Positions 19,217 through 28,432 of a stretch of DNA of 46,735 bases are shown here, in pieces (the first letter of the stretch is position 1; each line of letters starts with the position of its first letter). Source of the DNA: Sphingobacteriaceae bacterium (lineage in GTDB: Bacteria > Bacteroidota > Bacteroidia > B-17B0 > Aurantibacillaceae); contig JADJXI010000001.1 in NCBI GenBank assembly GCA_016715905.1, positions 1 through 46,735 on the forward strand, in the 5' to 3' direction. Position numbers and translations under genes: made by a program. A model generated the notes under the pieces. It ran no database searches. It was not told the origin of the DNA and saw nothing but the letters and a program-made list of their open reading frames with translations.

Positions 19217-20572
19217 TTATAAATTTATTGATTTAATGTATTTGAATTTTCCATTATTCTCATTTTCTAATTTATTTAACGTGATAATCTCTACCTTTTC
19301 AAAGAATTTCATTAATGTGCTGTGAAGAACATTTCTTATCGAATTATCAATGCCACTTGCACTTTCGAGTCTTAATTCTATTTCTCCTACTTTTTCTTGA
19401 CAAACCTGAAAACGTTGAATTTTATCAGTCAGAACATTTAGTTCATATAGGATATCGGTAAAAAACACACCATGAACTTTACTTCCATTTTTTAAAGCAA
19501 TAGTATCAATAGTACGACCATCAACTGATTCCAGCAAAGGTTGATTAATACCACATGCACACTTAATTGATGAAAATGTAGCCATGTCTCCGTTTTCATA
19601 TCTGATGAATGGCATTACTAAGTTATCTAAATCAGTCGCAATAACTCTCCCCATTTCTTGATTTGCAGCCGTATTATTGTCATTTAAAATTTCAATTATT
19701 ACGTGTTCTAGATTGATATGTAATCCATTATTATGTGGACATTCGTAAGCTATAGCTGTAACCTCTCCACATCCATATTGGTTATAAATAGGGGCATTAA
19801 ATGTTTTTTCTAAGTATTTTCTATGATGTGGTAGTAGAGTCTCTGAGGTACTAGATAAGACTTTAGGTCTAAGTCCTATTAATGAATTGGATTCAATGTA
19901 ACTTGAGAAGTCCAATAGTGCAGATAAGTAGCCTTTGAGAACAACTGGTTTATACTTAATTAACTTCTTATAAATCTGTGACAAATCCTCTTTACTCATA
20001 TTGAACGAATTGATTAGCAGATGATTTTGCAATAGGTTTTTTGTCAAATCGATAAATATATTTTTTAAAGGTTTAGTCAAAACCGTTCTTTCACCCCAAA
20101 AAGTGACAGTTTTATCATAATAATTTACACCTATCCACTCATACCATCTGTAATAGGACGCCCATGTAAATGATCTATTATACACATCTAAGAGAACTAT
20201 AATTGGGGCACCGGTTGTACCCCCGGTTTTACCCTTTTTAACATATTTCATACTATGATTTCTAGCAACCAAATTCATATTTTCTTTTCTGACTATCTCC
20301 TTTGTAAGAATTGGTATTTTATTAATATCTTTTAATGATTTGATATCAGATGGTTTTAATTTAATAGTATTAAATAACTTTTCGTAGTATGGAACATTAT
20401 TATATGAATATGAAATTAGTTTCTTTAATTTCTCCAAACGGTAATCTTGAATTCTAGATTCTTCCCAATATTGGCTTTCCCGTAAAAATTTTAAAGTTTC
20501 AAGAATGCTCGTCTTTTTTACATAATCCTGTAAGGGATATCCAAAATATTTTGCAGTATATTTTCTTAACAT
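19217..20572 (-). CDS. CapK-like adenylate-forming enzyme (phenylacetate-CoA ligase family)
   Basis: Intact 451-residue member of the ANL superfamily. VKKGKTGGTTGAPI is the phosphate-binding loop, LSSTSETLLPHHRKYLEK the core, YNQYGCGEVTAIAYECPHNN the A5-type adenylate motif and MPFIRYENGDMATF the hinge-side motif; the C-terminal lysine (GKFKYIKSI) is in place. A cysteine pair (IKCACGI) is usual in CapK. Relatives are found in capsule and exopolysaccharide clusters and are thought to activate an organic acid with ATP; the acid is unknown. It lies just before a sugar-transfer-associated ATP-grasp gene and a deacetylase gene on the operon's 5' side, which suggests decoration of an amino sugar. 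Confidence 0.87.
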   Translation of the reverse strand: MLRKYTAKYFGYPLQDYVKKTSILETLKFLRESQYWEESRIQDYRLEKLKKLISYSYNNVPYYEKLFNTIKLKPSDIKSLKDINKIPILTKEIVRKENMNLVARNHSMKYVKKGKTGGTTGAPIIVLLDVYNRSFTWASYYRWYEWIGVNYYDKTVTFWGERTVLTKPLKNIFIDLTKNLLQNHLLINSFNMSKEDLSQIYKKLIKYKPVVLKGYLSALLDFSSYIESNSLIGLRPKVLSSTSETLLPHHRKYLEKTFNAPIYNQYGCGEVTAIAYECPHNNGLHINLEHVIIEILNDNNTAANQEMGRVIATDLDNLVMPFIRYENGDMATFSSIKCACGINQPLLESVDGRTIDTIALKNGSKVHGVFFTDILYELNVLTDKIQRFQVCQEKVGEIELRLESASGIDNSIRNVLHSTLMKFFEKVEIITLNKLENENNGKFKYIKSINL

Positions 20573-20641
20573 TTACAAACTCATAGAATACTCTATTGCT
20601 TTAAAATCCATATAGTAATATTTATTGGGTCCACAAAATTC

Positions 20642-21760
20642 CTAATTGAGCCCTTTTTTATTACTTGAACAAAACTCAATAACTTCATCAGTGTATTTTC
20701 CAAAGACAGTCGAACCGTTCATTTGAAAGAAATTTATTCCTGTCCAAAGATGATTTATCTCAATCAATTTAATATTATTTTCAAAATTTATTGTAAAATC
20801 AAATCCCATAACTCTTGAATGAATATTTTTTCTGGCAAGCTGGATAGTTAGTTGCTTCATTTCCTTCAATAAAGGAAATGTTTTAACCTGAGAAAAAACT
20901 ATCCTATTGAATTCAAAGAATTTTTCTCCAAAATAGTTTGTAGCAAAATCATTTAATGTTGAGTCCTCGTTAATTCTGCAAGCTACACCACCAACATTTT
21001 GATCATCGATATAATTGCCTTCCTTGCCTATTCTTAAAACCGCATGCAAAGGAATAACTTCATCCGTTACGACAGACCTATAGGTAAATATTCTAATTGT
21101 ATTGACTGAACTGGAATTAAATTGTGCAAGGAACTCACTTTGTCGAATATAATTTTGAATTACATAGTTATCTTTATAATGTATGTGCAAATAATCTACT
21201 GTCAAGTTATGATTTTGATTATCAGTAAAATTATTGTTTTTATTGAAGAATAATTGAATTTTTTTTCCTCCTCCCGAATCAGCAGATGGCTTAATCAAAA
21301 TTTTTTGATACTTACTCAAGTATTGTTTTAACCGATTATCATCAAGAGTTAATAAATTATAAGCGTGATCATAAAAAACTCCATCAATATTCCTAATTAT
21401 TGATTCCGGGAAAATATCCTTGTTATCGTAAAAAACTTCATAAAAATTTTTATCTCCAAAAGCTAATGCATGTTTTCTGTTATTTAATTTTTCCTCAATA
21501 ATATTAAAGTATATATTTTCCGGGACGTAATGGATGTCGAAATTCTCTGTTATATGGCTGTAAACACGAAACCATTTAGGATTCACCTTTCTCTTTAGCT
21601 GTCCCCAATATTGCTGGTGCTTAGTTATCAAATCAGTATCCAAATCGGAGTTTTTTATTCCAAGATGTCTATAAACTTTATTTATGTGCCTCTTCCAAGT
21701 GATCTCGGCTTTTATATAAAGTAATTTTTCAAAAATATTCTTGATTACTTCTTTTATCAT
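20642..21760 (-). CDS. Sugar-transfer-associated ATP-grasp protein
   Basis: Intact 372-residue protein resembling the ATPgrasp_ST family (PF14397) of capsule and polysaccharide loci. KILIKPSADSGGGKKIQLF (about residue 153) is the ATP-binding strand and glycine-rich loop. YVIQNYIRQSEFLAQFNSSS and VNTIRIFTYR are family hallmarks; SRVMGFDFTINFENNIKLIE followed by NHLWTGINFF supplies the metal-binding Glu and Asn. The reaction is unknown; ATP-grasp chemistry implies joining a carboxylate to an amine or thiol through an acyl phosphate. The flanking deacetylase and CapK genes suggest a shared pathway. Confidence 0.87.
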   Translation of the reverse strand: MIKEVIKNIFEKLLYIKAEITWKRHINKVYRHLGIKNSDLDTDLITKHQQYWGQLKRKVNPKWFRVYSHITENFDIHYVPENIYFNIIEEKLNNRKHALAFGDKNFYEVFYDNKDIFPESIIRNIDGVFYDHAYNLLTLDDNRLKQYLSKYQKILIKPSADSGGGKKIQLFFNKNNNFTDNQNHNLTVDYLHIHYKDNYVIQNYIRQSEFLAQFNSSSVNTIRIFTYRSVVTDEVIPLHAVLRIGKEGNYIDDQNVGGVACRINEDSTLNDFATNYFGEKFFEFNRIVFSQVKTFPLLKEMKQLTIQLARKNIHSRVMGFDFTINFENNIKLIEINHLWTGINFFQMNGSTVFGKYTDEVIEFCSSNKKGLN

Positions 21761-21801
21761 CGACTAATCATAAAATTGTTTTTAGTAATATTTTACGAAG
21801 C

Positions 21802-22905
21802 TCAAAGCTTATAACCAAGTAATTTGTAAATAGCATAAAAGTAGAATAATTCATTTTGATATTTGGGATTATCTAAAGCTATTCTATCAACTCTCCAGAA
21901 TTTTTCTTTTTTGAAAATATTTTTATCTCCCCTAATACTGCTGGTTATGTAACCATGTTCCAAGGCGAGTTTTTCTGTTACATCATTCCACGCACCATAT
22001 GGCCAACATATATGATTAACTTTTTTGCTCAATTCATTTTCAATCTTAAGCTTGGAGTCTGAAAGTTCTTTCCCGATTCTTAATAAATATTCTTCTTTTC
22101 TTTCCTTTTTATAGAGATTATTGCATTTCATTTTCAGTTCATCAGCTAGTGAGAAAAGCTCATCCTGCCAATTACTTTTTTTAAAAAAATTCTCACTACC
22201 GTTCTGGCTCACATAATTAATAATCTCATTAGTTAGTCCACCATTTTCTTCATACTTAATTGCAACATTACCTTTTTGTGATTCATAAATAGGATATCCC
22301 AAAGGAATTTTATTTCGCGGATTAGTGAAAAAATTGGGTTTATCCTCTGGAAACAAATTCCAATGGAGCCAGTCAATTTTAGTGTCAGGCGACACAAAAT
22401 CTATAATTTTATCAGAGACAGAATATTGGGTGTGAGTTAAAGTATGCGATTGGAAGTCTATTACTCCAGATTTCTCCATTAATCGCATCTCTTCCCAATT
22501 AATAAAGCCATCATACTGATTCAACTCATCTAGCTTGATTTTGCCTGCCCAGTAGTCTTCTAAAGTTGGTCTTACTCTGTTATCGGTGTCATCAATAAAG
22601 TCCGGATTGACCCAAATAGTTGCTTTTAGATTGTATCTTTTTAACAAAGGGTAAGCAAATATAAAGTTATCTAAATAACCATCATCAAAATGAATTAATA
22701 AAGATTTGAACGGGAGTTTTGTTTCTCCTTTTAAATGATAATATAAATCATCCATAAAAAAAGTTTTTAATCCGAGAGTTTTAAAAAGTTGAATATGCTT
22801 TACAAATTTCTCTAAAAGCATTGTGACATAGGGATGTACCCAATTATCCTTTCGTTTATATTTTACCGAATGGTAATAAATAACTGGCACAGCATTCAGT
22901 TTCAT
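21802..22905 (-). CDS. Polysaccharide deacetylase (NodB-like)
   Basis: Intact 367-residue enzyme. LLIHFDDGYLDNFIFAYPLL holds the paired aspartates, IDFQSHTLTHTQYS the metal-binding histidines and VNHICWPYGAWNDVT the usual third motif. A long insert (about residues 115-270) separates them and is helical and charged. No signal peptide is seen. It would remove N-acetyl or other acyl groups from a sugar or lipid-linked oligosaccharide. It ends 41 bases before the ATP-grasp gene and starts 1 base after the stop of the GT4 gene, so translation is probably coupled. Confidence 0.87.
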   Translation of the reverse strand: MKLNAVPVIYYHSVKYKRKDNWVHPYVTMLLEKFVKHIQLFKTLGLKTFFMDDLYYHLKGETKLPFKSLLIHFDDGYLDNFIFAYPLLKRYNLKATIWVNPDFIDDTDNRVRPTLEDYWAGKIKLDELNQYDGFINWEEMRLMEKSGVIDFQSHTLTHTQYSVSDKIIDFVSPDTKIDWLHWNLFPEDKPNFFTNPRNKIPLGYPIYESQKGNVAIKYEENGGLTNEIINYVSQNGSENFFKKSNWQDELFSLADELKMKCNNLYKKERKEEYLLRIGKELSDSKLKIENELSKKVNHICWPYGAWNDVTEKLALEHGYITSSIRGDKNIFKKEKFWRVDRIALDNPKYQNELFYFYAIYKLLGYKL

Positions 22906-22906
22906 A

Positions 22907-23944
22907 CTAATTATTCAAGTTATTATAAAGTGAACTTAATGTAGAAACGATTTTTTCGTTATCCAAATACGCCCTTAAGTTTGTATTAACTTTATTTAAC
23001 CTCATAGTTGCCATTGGGTAATTGTATTTTATTTCTTTTATTTTAACAGCAATTAATTTGGGATCTTGCTTATCGAAAAAGAAGAAATCATCATTAACGA
23101 ATTCGGTCAATGCAGGAAGCTTATTACTCAAAACTGGGAGACCAGTGAGAATTGCCTCGGCTATTACATTTCCGAACGATTCATGAAGTGATGTAAAAAT
23201 GAAAAGATTGCTTGAATAATAAAATTTCATTATTTCATCTGTATACATTAATATTTTAACAGCGGACCCTAAATTATTTTCGTTAATTTTTCTATTAATA
23301 GTTTCTTTTTCAGGGCCATCACCAACCAATAAAAAACCTATTTCATTATCATAATTTAATGTTTTTGCGACCTCTACTATCAAATCAATATTTTTCCCTT
23401 TATCAAATCTGCCGGTATACAGAACAGTAAATTTGTCTCCCTTTTTATAAACTCGATCTATATATTTTAACGCTTTAGTGTCAATCAGGTTTGGGATTAC
23501 AGTAATTTGATTCTGAAGATTAAGTTTCTTCTTTATGACTTCTTTCGTGTGTAATGAATTAGCAATGATAACTACTTTTTTTTCAAGCAATTTCCAGATC
23601 AATTTATTTAATATTTTATTTGAAAATTTTGTGCCATGGAAATGGAAAAGAATTTTTCGTGCCCCAGCTAAAAATGTTACTAGTAGAATTGTACTTCCTG
23701 CATATTGAATATGAAAAATACTGTCCTTTTTATTCTTTACAAATCGGAAATAATTAAAGATAAAGGATAATTTATTCTTTTCCTTAAAGACATAACTATT
23801 ATTGTATTTAAAACCGCTTTTAGTCTGTCTTAATATCGCAACAAGAGGATTGTAGCTCGTGAATATTTTTTCATACAATTGGGATATTTTTTCTAATCCG
23901 CCATAGTAGGCATCCCATTGAACAAAAATCAAATTATTTTTCAT
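22907..23944 (-). CDS. Glycosyltransferase family 4
   Basis: Intact 345-residue GT-B enzyme. The acceptor domain opens MKNNLIFVQWDAYYGGLEKI; KILFHFHGTKFSNKIL and ITVIPNLIDTKALK follow; FTVLYTGRFDKGKNIDLIVE starts the donor domain; IFTSLHESFGNVIAEAILTG and PVLSNKLPALTEFV hold the conserved Glu residues for the nucleotide sugar. It probably adds a repeat-unit sugar in the cytoplasm. The donor is unknown. Confidence 0.9.
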   Translation of the reverse strand: MKNNLIFVQWDAYYGGLEKISQLYEKIFTSYNPLVAILRQTKSGFKYNNSYVFKEKNKLSFIFNYFRFVKNKKDSIFHIQYAGSTILLVTFLAGARKILFHFHGTKFSNKILNKLIWKLLEKKVVIIANSLHTKEVIKKKLNLQNQITVIPNLIDTKALKYIDRVYKKGDKFTVLYTGRFDKGKNIDLIVEVAKTLNYDNEIGFLLVGDGPEKETINRKINENNLGSAVKILMYTDEIMKFYYSSNLFIFTSLHESFGNVIAEAILTGLPVLSNKLPALTEFVNDDFFFFDKQDPKLIAVKIKEIKYNYPMATMRLNKVNTNLRAYLDNEKIVSTLSSLYNNLNN

Positions 23945-24063
23945 GGTTTATGGAGGGATAGTTTCTTTCGCTAGAAAAAAAGGAATAGAATAAAAAAGTA
24001 AATTAATAAGATAAAGATGTTAGCTTAATACCGGTAGTTTTTTATTGATTTTAGAAAATGAAG

Positions 24064-25209
24064 CTAGAGTTCTAGATTATGGACCATTTTAAGACGCTCA
24101 ATCAATTTCACAAACAAGTTATCCCAGTGGTAGCTGTTCAATAATTCATCCGGTACATTATTAATTAAATCTTTTTTAAACTTTTCATCTAATTTTGTGA
24201 GAAAATCTTCGTAATTCCCGGCAAATGTTATATAATTTGCAATATTTTCTTTCATCAATGAATACATTTTCGTAGATATTACATGTTTTTTATGCGCCAA
24301 GTATTCATAAACTTTTACCGGATTTACGGAATCATTCACATCATGAATTTTAAATGTGTTAATGCAAACATCAAACGCATATATATATGAGGAAATTTCT
24401 TTTTGCGGTTTTCTGCCTAATAAATACACATTAGGATACTTCTTGAGCCTGTCTATTGGGAAATATCCTTCAATACCACCAACGAACACAAAATTATAAT
24501 GAGGTCTTTTAGAAATTATATACTCTAATAAGCTCTCATCAATAAATTTAAACAATGTGCCGATGAATCCAACAATTGGCGTTTTTATATTTAGCATGTC
24601 TTCCGGGACATTTAATTGCAGCTTGTTAGCAAGATTGATGCTATGTCCGTTTGGAATCACAATCATTTCATTATTTGTTAATGGCTGATATTTCTCCTTT
24701 ATTTTTAGTGCGGACACAATAGGAACATCTGTGAATTTCAAGGACTTTTGCAAGTATTTCATATGTTTTGAATATCTTTTTCTATTACCTACCAAAAGGG
24801 AATAACCAGGAATGTCATCGCAAAGATCAAATACTCTAATATTATTAAGTCTGGTTAAAAATGTACCGTGCTCCGGCCTTGTAAACCAAAAAATGAAATC
24901 GGAAATATTAAGTTGCTTCAAAAATCGTTTGGAATCATTTATAATTTTTAGATTATACAAAGACCTAGTAAAATTATTTAATGGAAAAGGAAATATGGCG
25001 GATGGTGTAATAATGTATAAATTATCATTTTCTTTTCTTATTGTAGTTTTGAAGGGTAAATTTCTATCATTCTTTTTCCTTCTTATAATAGAGTCACTAT
25101 CCTCAACATAAAACACCATATGACCTCTATCTGATAATCGTTTAGCAAACTGCTGCTTTCTGAACCAAGGAGAATCCCAATAATGATTCCCCCAAAATAG
25201 TATATTCAT
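24064..25209 (-). CDS. GT-B glycosyltransferase, TuaH-like
   Basis: Intact 381-residue protein. MNILFWGNHYWDSPWFRKQQ and FAKRLSDRGHMVFYVED form a GT-B N-terminus of the kind seen in teichuronic-acid-type transferases; VFDLCDDIPGYSLL, MIVIPNGHSINLAN, TPIVGFIGTLFKFIDESLL and NFVFVGGIEGYFPIDRLKK follow; NPVKVYEYLAHKKHVISTKM is the donor loop. Its ATG overlaps the stop of the polymerase gene by 4 bases. Donor and linkage cannot be told. Confidence 0.85.
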   Translation of the reverse strand: MNILFWGNHYWDSPWFRKQQFAKRLSDRGHMVFYVEDSDSIIRRKKNDRNLPFKTTIRKENDNLYIITPSAIFPFPLNNFTRSLYNLKIINDSKRFLKQLNISDFIFWFTRPEHGTFLTRLNNIRVFDLCDDIPGYSLLVGNRKRYSKHMKYLQKSLKFTDVPIVSALKIKEKYQPLTNNEMIVIPNGHSINLANKLQLNVPEDMLNIKTPIVGFIGTLFKFIDESLLEYIISKRPHYNFVFVGGIEGYFPIDRLKKYPNVYLLGRKPQKEISSYIYAFDVCINTFKIHDVNDSVNPVKVYEYLAHKKHVISTKMYSLMKENIANYITFAGNYEDFLTKLDEKFKKDLINNVPDELLNSYHWDNLFVKLIERLKMVHNLEL

Positions 25210-26573
25210 GATAAGTCTTTTCTATGCTGTAAAACAGTTAGTGAGGCAACTAATCCAGTTGCATAGAATAAGATTGTAGCATCAACTAACCCGTCACCAC
25301 CAGTTATATAATCTACAGACTTAATTATAATAAGCATAAAACAAAATACTGCGATTGCAGTTTTATTTGAATCAGAATTTATATGTTGATTTATTTTTCT
25401 TATAGACAAAAATATACCGGCAATAATCATAATTAAAAAGTACGTGATTCCCCCCAGTCCAAACGTGCTTAAAAGACTAAAATACGATCCATGCCCACCT
25501 GAAAATAACATGGCGCTGGTAAAGTCTTTAGCGCCTTCTTTTTCACCTTCTTCGGAAGAGTAAATATAACCTTGATATGTTACGATACCTTTACCAAATA
25601 CAGGATTTTTCTGGAAGTTATCCAGATAATATTTCCAAGCTAATCCTCTCCACGCATCCTGTCCCATAAAATTACCCAGCTTAAATGTGGTCAGTCTATT
25701 AAATTGTCCTTCTAAGACTTTTTGGGGAGCGAATAGGGAAAAAAGAATAAAAAATATTCCACAGGTAACGACAAGATATATAAAATTCTTAGGGAGAAAT
25801 AAAATTGAAAATAAAATAATAGAAAAAAATACTCCTGCCATTGTTGTTCTTCCTCCACTTAATAACACACAAAGCAATAGAATCATTAGAGAAATAAACT
25901 TCATTTTTTTTTCAAAAACGTAATAAGCAAATAAAGCTGGTACCCCGAAAGTTACTACTTCAGCCAATCCACCAAACCTATAAGCTATTCCACCATAACT
26001 CGTCATAGCGTTAGGGTCGTACCGAAAAGTACCGTAAAGTAATGGAATACTAAATGAAAAAAAGTAAGAAAAGATTCTTAGGATTCCTATTGAAACTGAA
26101 AAATACACTAATATTTTAAAAAATTTCTTAAAATCTAATTTTTCATAATATACGACTGCAAAAATAATAATTGTGAAAAAAAGTACTATATTATTAATAA
26201 TATTAAAGTATAACCTTTTTGTCCCAGTCTTACTTAACGTATTAATCACTGGCTGATATAACATTTCATAGTTTACAAAGCTGATTATAGTCCAGGTAAT
26301 TAATATCAAAATCGCAAAAATAAATATCTCAATTCCTTTGAATTTGATTATTTTAATCCTTTTTTCAATCGAATGGAGTGGAACTAGTTCATTAATTAGC
26401 ATTAAAAATGTAACTATGGTCAACCATTCCACAAATGACAGGCTGGGAACAGATAAAAATTTTCCAAAACTGAACGGTAATAATGCTGAGAGAGATAATA
26501 CAGTAAACTGATAAAACTTGTTTAGCTTTAAATAAATGACTATACCAATCAGTACGAGAATTATTGATATCAT
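25206..26573 (-). CDS. Wzy/WaaL-like O-antigen polymerase or ligase
   Basis: Intact 455-residue membrane protein with about ten to twelve hydrophobic segments and one large loop near residues 290-355 (FGKGIVTYQGYIYSSEEGEK, GGHGSYFSLLSTFGLGGITY). This loop before the last helices, with its H-G-S-Y motif, is the usual sign of the Wzy_C/O-antigen ligase fold. Such proteins join lipid-linked repeat units on the periplasmic side. In a locus with Wzx and Wzc homologues, polymerase is the natural reading. It overlaps the neighbours on both sides by 4 bases. Confidence 0.85.
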   Translation of the reverse strand: MISIILVLIGIVIYLKLNKFYQFTVLSLSALLPFSFGKFLSVPSLSFVEWLTIVTFLMLINELVPLHSIEKRIKIIKFKGIEIFIFAILILITWTIISFVNYEMLYQPVINTLSKTGTKRLYFNIINNIVLFFTIIIFAVVYYEKLDFKKFFKILVYFSVSIGILRIFSYFFSFSIPLLYGTFRYDPNAMTSYGGIAYRFGGLAEVVTFGVPALFAYYVFEKKMKFISLMILLLCVLLSGGRTTMAGVFFSIILFSILFLPKNFIYLVVTCGIFFILFSLFAPQKVLEGQFNRLTTFKLGNFMGQDAWRGLAWKYYLDNFQKNPVFGKGIVTYQGYIYSSEEGEKEGAKDFTSAMLFSGGHGSYFSLLSTFGLGGITYFLIMIIAGIFLSIRKINQHINSDSNKTAIAVFCFMLIIIKSVDYITGGDGLVDATILFYATGLVASLTVLQHRKDLS

Positions 26574-28402
26574 AATTTTGTATACAGCAGCAACTTTAAA
26601 AATTTATTTGAAGTGAATATCACACTTTTTGATTTTATTACTTTACCATAACATGGCGAATAATCATAATCCACTATTTTATATCCACCTGAATAATTAA
26701 TATTCAGGTCAAAATTATTAAATTCAATTTTGTCCCTATGTTGATCAATTATTAACACATCTGGATGTAAATTGATTCTGGAAAAAAAACATCCTTCGTA
26801 AAAATCCTCAACACTTAAGACATTTTCTTTCAATTTAAATTCTCTACGACGATTTATTTTATCTCCTATTGAATTAATATTTACTTTGATTTCTTCGGAA
26901 TTAATTTTTTCAAGTGCAAAGTCATGATATTTTCTTAACGACCAAAAATCATTTTCATTCCAATCGATTTTTTCATCCTCGGGAGTATATAACATGTTGT
27001 GATATGAGTAGGAACGAAATTTATCTCGTACACTTTTATTAGTAGTATAGGTAAAAGTTCCAGGATCAACAATAACCGGCTTTCCATTTATTGATAAAGT
27101 AAAACTACCGACATCCAAATGATTATGCCCGCCTTTACCATTTTGACCAATTGGAAAACAGGATAGCAAAAATGAAAAATTCGTGTTCTTTATAAAGTAT
27201 GAGCCGCTTTCCTTAAAGCTAATTGAATGGTCTGTTTTTCTTGGAATTATCAATAATTCATCAATGTTTACTTTTTCAACTCGAGGTAAATAATTAAGAA
27301 TAATATTGTCTCTATTTAAGCTTTGACTTCGAAATTTGTAATCAAATAAATGTTCCCCCAAGGAAAGTAAATATGAATGATCATGCTCACTTATATAGGG
27401 ATTATTATCTGCAACACTAAAAACTATTAATCTTCCGCTGTCATTATCCCCAACTTGAGGGGCGTTACCACTTTTATCAATATAAGCAGAAGTATACTCA
27501 AACATTTTAAATAGCGTAGCATAAAACTCACCCGATAATTTAATATTTTGGGCTGAAGCTACGATGACAGAATACGCAAACATTTCAAGTACTAAGCGGT
27601 GATAAGGAATAGAACCTTCAAAATCTACTCCGTCTTCAGCTATCTGTTCCCGTATGCATCTCTCCAATCCATTAATTGCAGTATCAATCCACAGTTTAGA
27701 TTTAGGATGAGCTTTTAGCGAAAGACCTAAAAAAAGAAGTCCAGAGTAACCTGCTGTGGTGTGATTAGTAGTCAAACCATTTTCATAAATTTCAGGGAAT
27801 GAATGAATATATTCTGCATGCTGCAAAAGAGATTGGGACAGTGTCTTTTGGAAATCCTCGTCATTCTTTACAAGATTGGAGAAAAGATTAATTGAAACAA
27901 TCCAATTAATTGATCTTATAGCGACTTCCATTGTGGATAACCAATTAACTCCATAGAGGAACGGATTTTCATTAATCCAATCAAGTACAAGCGACCTAAA
28001 AGTATTATAATAAATTTCATCTTTTGTTATTAAATATTTTTGCCCCAGACTAACTGCAAAGTAAAATCTTGAAAGTTCCCAAGGAAATTTAATATCGATG
28101 CCTTTATCAAACCACTGATCAATTTTGAGCTTATAAACCCTGGTTTTCGGATAGACAAATTCAGAAACATAATCTTTATGCCATTCAATTTTATCAAGAT
28201 CAACCCTGTGACCAAAAATCGACCATGATAAATTTGGGAAAATGTTTACATTGTAGTTTTGAACACTGCTGATTGGCCAGATGTACGATACTTTAATTGG
28301 TTCAATTTTTAAATGTTCCAGTTTTTTTATTTTATAGGTATAAAGTAGTTTTTCAAGTCCAAATTTATAATTTTCAATTTTGAAAAATCGCTTAACTCTC
28401 AA
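26570..28402 (-). CDS. Heparinase II/III-like polysaccharide lyase
   Basis: Intact 610-residue protein. The N-terminal half is an alpha-toroid (WLSTMEVAIRSINWIVSINL, then NHTTAGYSGLLFLGLSL). The C-terminal half is a beta-sheet domain starting GQNGKGGHNHLDVGSFTLSI, then KPVIVDPGTFTYTTNK and YHNMLYTPED, the classic heparinase II/III signature. Family members cleave uronic-acid-containing polymers by beta-elimination; a uronic acid fits the WbpB/D/E genes here. No clear signal peptide is visible: the N-terminus is MRVKRFFKIENYKFG. Inside capsule operons such proteins may trim, release or remodel the polymer. It is coupled by a 4-base overlap to the polymerase gene. Confidence 0.88.
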   Translation of the reverse strand: MRVKRFFKIENYKFGLEKLLYTYKIKKLEHLKIEPIKVSYIWPISSVQNYNVNIFPNLSWSIFGHRVDLDKIEWHKDYVSEFVYPKTRVYKLKIDQWFDKGIDIKFPWELSRFYFAVSLGQKYLITKDEIYYNTFRSLVLDWINENPFLYGVNWLSTMEVAIRSINWIVSINLFSNLVKNDEDFQKTLSQSLLQHAEYIHSFPEIYENGLTTNHTTAGYSGLLFLGLSLKAHPKSKLWIDTAINGLERCIREQIAEDGVDFEGSIPYHRLVLEMFAYSVIVASAQNIKLSGEFYATLFKMFEYTSAYIDKSGNAPQVGDNDSGRLIVFSVADNNPYISEHDHSYLLSLGEHLFDYKFRSQSLNRDNIILNYLPRVEKVNIDELLIIPRKTDHSISFKESGSYFIKNTNFSFLLSCFPIGQNGKGGHNHLDVGSFTLSINGKPVIVDPGTFTYTTNKSVRDKFRSYSYHNMLYTPEDEKIDWNENDFWSLRKYHDFALEKINSEEIKVNINSIGDKINRRREFKLKENVLSVEDFYEGCFFSRINLHPDVLIIDQHRDKIEFNNFDLNINYSGGYKIVDYDYSPCYGKVIKSKSVIFTSNKFLKLLLYTKL

Positions 28403-28432
28403 CTCTATTTCCTTAAGCAGTGATATAAGTTA

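Noticed and set aside
28030..28215. A 61-codon minus-strand frame inside the heparinase-like gene
   Set aside because: Shadow frame; the 610-codon gene around it is complete and recognisable.
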